Source of the DNA: Deltaproteobacteria bacterium | Lineage (GTDB): Bacteria; Myxococcota_A; Polyangia; Haliangiales; Haliangiaceae | Reading direction: 5' to 3' | DNA: 34,094 nt | Assembly (NCBI GenBank): GCA_013813765.1 | Contig: JACCRC010000064.1 | Span: 1 to 34,094 of the forward strand | Shown here: piece by piece, positions 31,730 to 34,094 of the stretch | Numbering within the stretch: position 1 is the first letter of the stretch | Layout: every line of letters starts with the position of its first letter | Notes under the pieces: generated by a model | Told to the model about the DNA's origin: nothing | The model's input: only the letters and a program-made list of their open reading frames with translations | The model's database searches: none | Translations under genes and position numbers: made by a program

Positions 31730-31993
31730 ATGGCCGCCCTGGATCCTGCTACCGAAGAGCTCTTCCTCGGCATCGCGCACGCTCTGTTCGTGAACCGCCT
31801 GCACGTCCTCCGGCTGACCGAGGTCGTTCGCCTCGGCATCCGTCCCGATCCACACGACCAGAACATGGAAGTGCCGGAGGAGGTCGATCGCGAGCTGATC
31901 CAGCAGGCGTTCGCGTACGTGCAGCGTCACTTCCCGGGCGCGTTCAGCGGCAAGATCGAGCAGGCGAAGGCCCGCTGGATCCGCCTCGCGTAG
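31730..31993 (+). CDS. Small hypothetical protein (87 aa)
   Basis: 87 residues, acidic to neutral and predicted mostly helical (EELFLGIAHALFVNRLHVLRLTEVVRLG, then VDRELIQQAFAYVQRHFPGAF, KIEQAKARWIRLA). No Cys, no signal peptide. I do not recognise the family. It starts 54 bases after the peptide-binding gene and ends 2 bases from the convergent rarA stop, with no terminator between. Sensible codon use and composition make it likely real. Confidence 0.7.
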   Translation: MAALDPATEELFLGIAHALFVNRLHVLRLTEVVRLGIRPDPHDQNMEVPEEVDRELIQQAFAYVQRHFPGAFSGKIEQAKARWIRLA

Positions 31994-31995
31994 CT

Positions 31996-33336
31996 CTACC
32001 CTTTGGGCGCGCGCTTCGTCGCTTCGATCGCTTCGAGTCGCTGCTTCATCTCGGCCTCGAAGCCCGACGTGCTCGGCTCGTAGATCGTCTCGTTCACGAT
32101 CTCGTCGGGCAGATAGTCCTCGGGGACGTAGTTGCCCTCGAAGTCGTGCGGATACTTGTACCCCTGGCCGTGACCCATCGAGCGATCGAGCGCGGTGGAG
32201 CCGGGACGGTAGCGCGCGGGAATGGGCAGCGCGCCCTTCTCGCGGACGAGCTTGCGCGCGGCTGCATACGCGGTGAGTGCACTGTTCGACTTCGGCGCCA
32301 TCGCGAGGTACGTCACCGCCTGCGTCATCGGCAGCACGCCCTCGGGTAGCCCGACGAGCTCCACCGCTTGCAGCGCGCTCACCGCGACGACGAGCGCCTG
32401 CGGATCCGCATTGCCGATGTCCTCGCTCGCGAAGATCACCATCCGGCGCAGCACGAAGCGCGGATCCTCGCCGGCCTCGATCATGCGCGTCATCCAGTAG
32501 ACCGCGGCGTCGGGATCCGAGCCGCGCATGCTCTTGATGAACACGCTGACGACGCCGTAGTGCTCGTCGCCGGCCTTGTCATAGAGGAGCGTGCGCCCCT
32601 GCGCTGCCTCGGCGACGTGCTCCGCCGTGATCGGAGCGGCCGGCGTATCCCCGGCTGCGCGGCGCGCGAGATCCGCCGCCACCTCGAGCACCGAGTACAT
32701 CCGTCGTGCATCGCCGGCCGCGGCGGCGACGAGCTGAGCGAGCACCTCATCCTCGAGCGTGACGTCGAGTGCCGCGAGACCGCGCTCGGAGTCGGCGACC
32801 GCGCGGCGCGCGAGGCCCGACAGCTCGGGATCGGAGAGCGCCTCGAGCCTCACCACGCGCGTCCGCGACAGGAGCGCCGCGACCACGCCAAAGCTGGGGT
32901 TCTCGGTCGTGGCACCGATCAGCGTGACGGTGCCGGACTCGACATGGGGGAGCAGTGCGTCCTGCTGGGTCTTCGAGAACCGGTGGATCTCGTCGATGAA
33001 CAGGAGCGTCCGCGCGCCGAACTGGTCGCGCCTGTCGGCAGCCTTGGCCACCGCCTCGCGCACATCCTTCACCCCTGCATCGACCGCCGACAGGGAGATC
33101 AGGTCGGCCCGCAACGTCTCGCCCAGGAGGCGGGCCAGGGTGGTCTTCCCACTCCCGGGGGGCCCCCACAGGATGAGGGACGGGATGGCGCGACCCGGTC
33201 CGAGGTTTGACAGGATGCGGCCTGGGCCCACCAGGTGCTGCTGGCCAACGACCTCATCGAGGGTACGCGGCCGCATGCGCTCGGCCAGTGGCTGGCCAAC
33301 GTGGCGCTTCTTGGCGCTCTGCGCGAAGAGGTCCAT
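31996..33336 (-). CDS. rarA: Replication-associated recombination protein RarA (MgsA)
   Basis: 446 residues, as in E. coli RarA (447). AAA+ Walker A GPPGSGKTT (about residues 58-66), Walker B FIDEIHRFSKTQQD, sensor 1 GATTENPSF, and the family-typical C-terminal tetramer region with AVYWMTRMIEAGEDPRFVLRRMVIFASEDIG and LDRSMGHGQGYKYPHD. The N-terminus PLAERMRPRTLDEVVGQQHL is a family marker. RarA acts at stalled replication forks with SSB. A GGGTGGG lies directly before the ATG. Standalone gene. Confidence 0.96.
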   Translation of the reverse strand: MDLFAQSAKKRHVGQPLAERMRPRTLDEVVGQQHLVGPGRILSNLGPGRAIPSLILWGPPGSGKTTLARLLGETLRADLISLSAVDAGVKDVREAVAKAADRRDQFGARTLLFIDEIHRFSKTQQDALLPHVESGTVTLIGATTENPSFGVVAALLSRTRVVRLEALSDPELSGLARRAVADSERGLAALDVTLEDEVLAQLVAAAAGDARRMYSVLEVAADLARRAAGDTPAAPITAEHVAEAAQGRTLLYDKAGDEHYGVVSVFIKSMRGSDPDAAVYWMTRMIEAGEDPRFVLRRMVIFASEDIGNADPQALVVAVSALQAVELVGLPEGVLPMTQAVTYLAMAPKSNSALTAYAAARKLVREKGALPIPARYRPGSTALDRSMGHGQGYKYPHDFEGNYVPEDYLPDEIVNETIYEPSTSGFEAEMKQRLEAIEATKRAPKG

Positions 33337-33540
33337 CCCACCCGTGGATACCTCACCGGCAGGGATCGCGCGAGGTTACACAGCGATGTCCTGTCACCCG
33401 CCCGCGGTCGACCACAACTTACTTCACTGGTGACGACACACCCGGCAACTGGGGCAACCAGCCTTCCCCCCGTGAACGCGTTTTCGGCCCGTTACCCCTG
33501 CGCCGACCGTGGCACGGCCGATGCTTTACCTCCGACCATC

Positions 33541-34011
33541 ATGCTGATCGAGATCGTCTTCCAGTACCGCACCCTGCTCGGGAAGTGCGACCTGGGTGTA
33601 GGTCTCGACTGGGACGAGATCGAAGCGATGTCTGCGATCGAGAGCGCGTTTGCTCCGAGCGCGGATGATCGGCGCTCGAAGAGCGGCCGTCGATTTCGTC
33701 GCGAGGCGATGGACCTCGAGGTCCTGATGCGTGGCGATCGGATCAACGATCGTGTCGATCTCGTCGAGATCGGACCCGGTGGGTTTGTCGTTCGTCACGC
33801 GCCGTTCGTCGCGCGCGGCGAGCAGGTCGAGATCCAGATCGATGTCGGCGACAGGTCGTACCGGTTCCGCGCGCAGGGCGTGTGGATGAAGGACGACGGC
33901 GAGGACTACAAGGTTGGCCTCGTGATGATCGGTATGCCCGTGTGCCTGCACAAGGTCGCGGTCAGCAAGCACGAGCACGACGCGATCGATCAGATCGCGG
34001 CTGCCGCCTGA
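33541..34011 (+). CDS. PilZ-like domain protein
   Basis: 156 residues from ATG 33541; the frame is open back to 33235, but that part overlaps rarA antisense and has no protein character. After about 45 residues come GRRFRREAMDLEVLMRG and DLVEIGPGGFVVRH, which resemble the PilZ pattern RxxxR ... D/NxSxxG. The second motif is altered (EIGPGG), so c-di-GMP binding is uncertain. Later strands VEIQIDVGDRSYRFRAQGVWM and YKVGLVMIGM fit the PilZ barrel. Such proteins control motility or polysaccharide in myxobacteria. Isolated gene; the roughly 200 bases before it hold no recognisable feature apart from short AT-richer patches. Confidence 0.7.
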   Translation: MLIEIVFQYRTLLGKCDLGVGLDWDEIEAMSAIESAFAPSADDRRSKSGRRFRREAMDLEVLMRGDRINDRVDLVEIGPGGFVVRHAPFVARGEQVEIQIDVGDRSYRFRAQGVWMKDDGEDYKVGLVMIGMPVCLHKVAVSKHEHDAIDQIAAAA

Positions 34012-34012
34012 T

Positions 34013-34094
34013 CGATCAACCTTCGCACCGCCATTCGGCGGTGCTGCGCGGCCCGGCTCGCCGGGCCTTGCGATCAACCTTCGCACCGCCATTC
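34013..34094 (+). repeat. 58-bp tandem repeat with two hairpins, cut by window edge
   Basis: A 24-base sequence at 34013-34036 recurs exactly at 34071-34094, giving a period of 58 bases; the second unit is truncated. Each unit encodes GCACCGCC-ATTC-GGCGGTGC (34025-34044, perfect 8-bp stem) and GGCCCGG-CTCG-CCGGGCC (34050-34067, perfect 7-bp stem). It begins 2 bases after the PilZ-like stop. It may be a terminator-like array or a REP-type element; copy number is unknown. Confidence 0.8.

Noticed and set aside
33235..33540. N-terminal extension of the PilZ-like protein
   Set aside because: It overlaps rarA in antisense and has no protein-like character; the ATG at 33541 starts the conserved part.

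Overview
The window is a GC-rich, gene-dense bacterial chromosome segment with 36 protein-coding genes (one cut by the left edge). No tRNA, rRNA, CRISPR array, phage gene or insertion sequence was seen. Several traits point to Myxococcota, probably a Haliangium/Kofleria-like member: a Ser/Thr kinase with a membrane anchor and PEGA-like tail, many lipoproteins, a CDDGN-type (DUF4215) Cys-rich kelch protein, a BON protein and an orphan RNase Y. This lineage call is inferred from gene style, not from a marker tree.

Layout. 1-2.7 kb (minus): an unknown gene, a GlcD-type FAD oxidase and an ErpA-type Fe-S carrier. 2.7-8.3 kb (plus): rhodanese-MoeB fusion, Ser/Thr kinase, RNase Y, BON protein and a 58-residue protein ending HHRHCC. 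8.3-12.8 kb: an ATP-grasp-like gene (minus), a secreted kelch lipoprotein (plus) and a zincin (minus). 12.9-18.3 kb (plus): a complete isc operon, merR-iscS-iscU-iscA-hscB-hscA-fdx, with a Cys-rich MerR-type regulator where IscR normally sits. 18.5-22.8 kb: lipoproteins, an SspB-like ClpXP adaptor, a thioesterase, FolB and peptide deformylase. 22.9-24.6 kb (plus): RibA and an Mrp/ApbC Fe-S carrier. 24.7-31.7 kb: a Cys-repeat lipoprotein, a LON-domain protein/SDR/lipoprotein/DUF3501 operon, rubrerythrin, a PBP4-type peptidase and an oligopeptide-binding lipoprotein. 31.7-34.1 kb: a small unknown protein, RarA, a PilZ-like protein and a 58-bp tandem repeat running off the right edge. No gene-free stretch exceeds 300 bases; the longest is about 200 bases, before the PilZ-like gene.

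Fe-S theme. The erpA promoter carries a perfect 16-bp palindrome, ACCCTCACGTGAGGGT, placed between its -35 and -10 as a MerR-family operator would be. The same 8-bp half-site occurs twice in front of the merR-isc operon. This suggests a MerR-family Fe-S biogenesis regulon that stands in for IscR, and it is the strongest candidate here for an undescribed system.

Second theme. Many genes lack a Shine-Dalgarno sequence and instead have a TANNNT box 6-8 nt before the start codon, as expected for leaderless mRNAs. At two divergent pairs the start codons are only 21-25 bp apart, and one AT-rich octamer appears to serve as the -10 in both directions.
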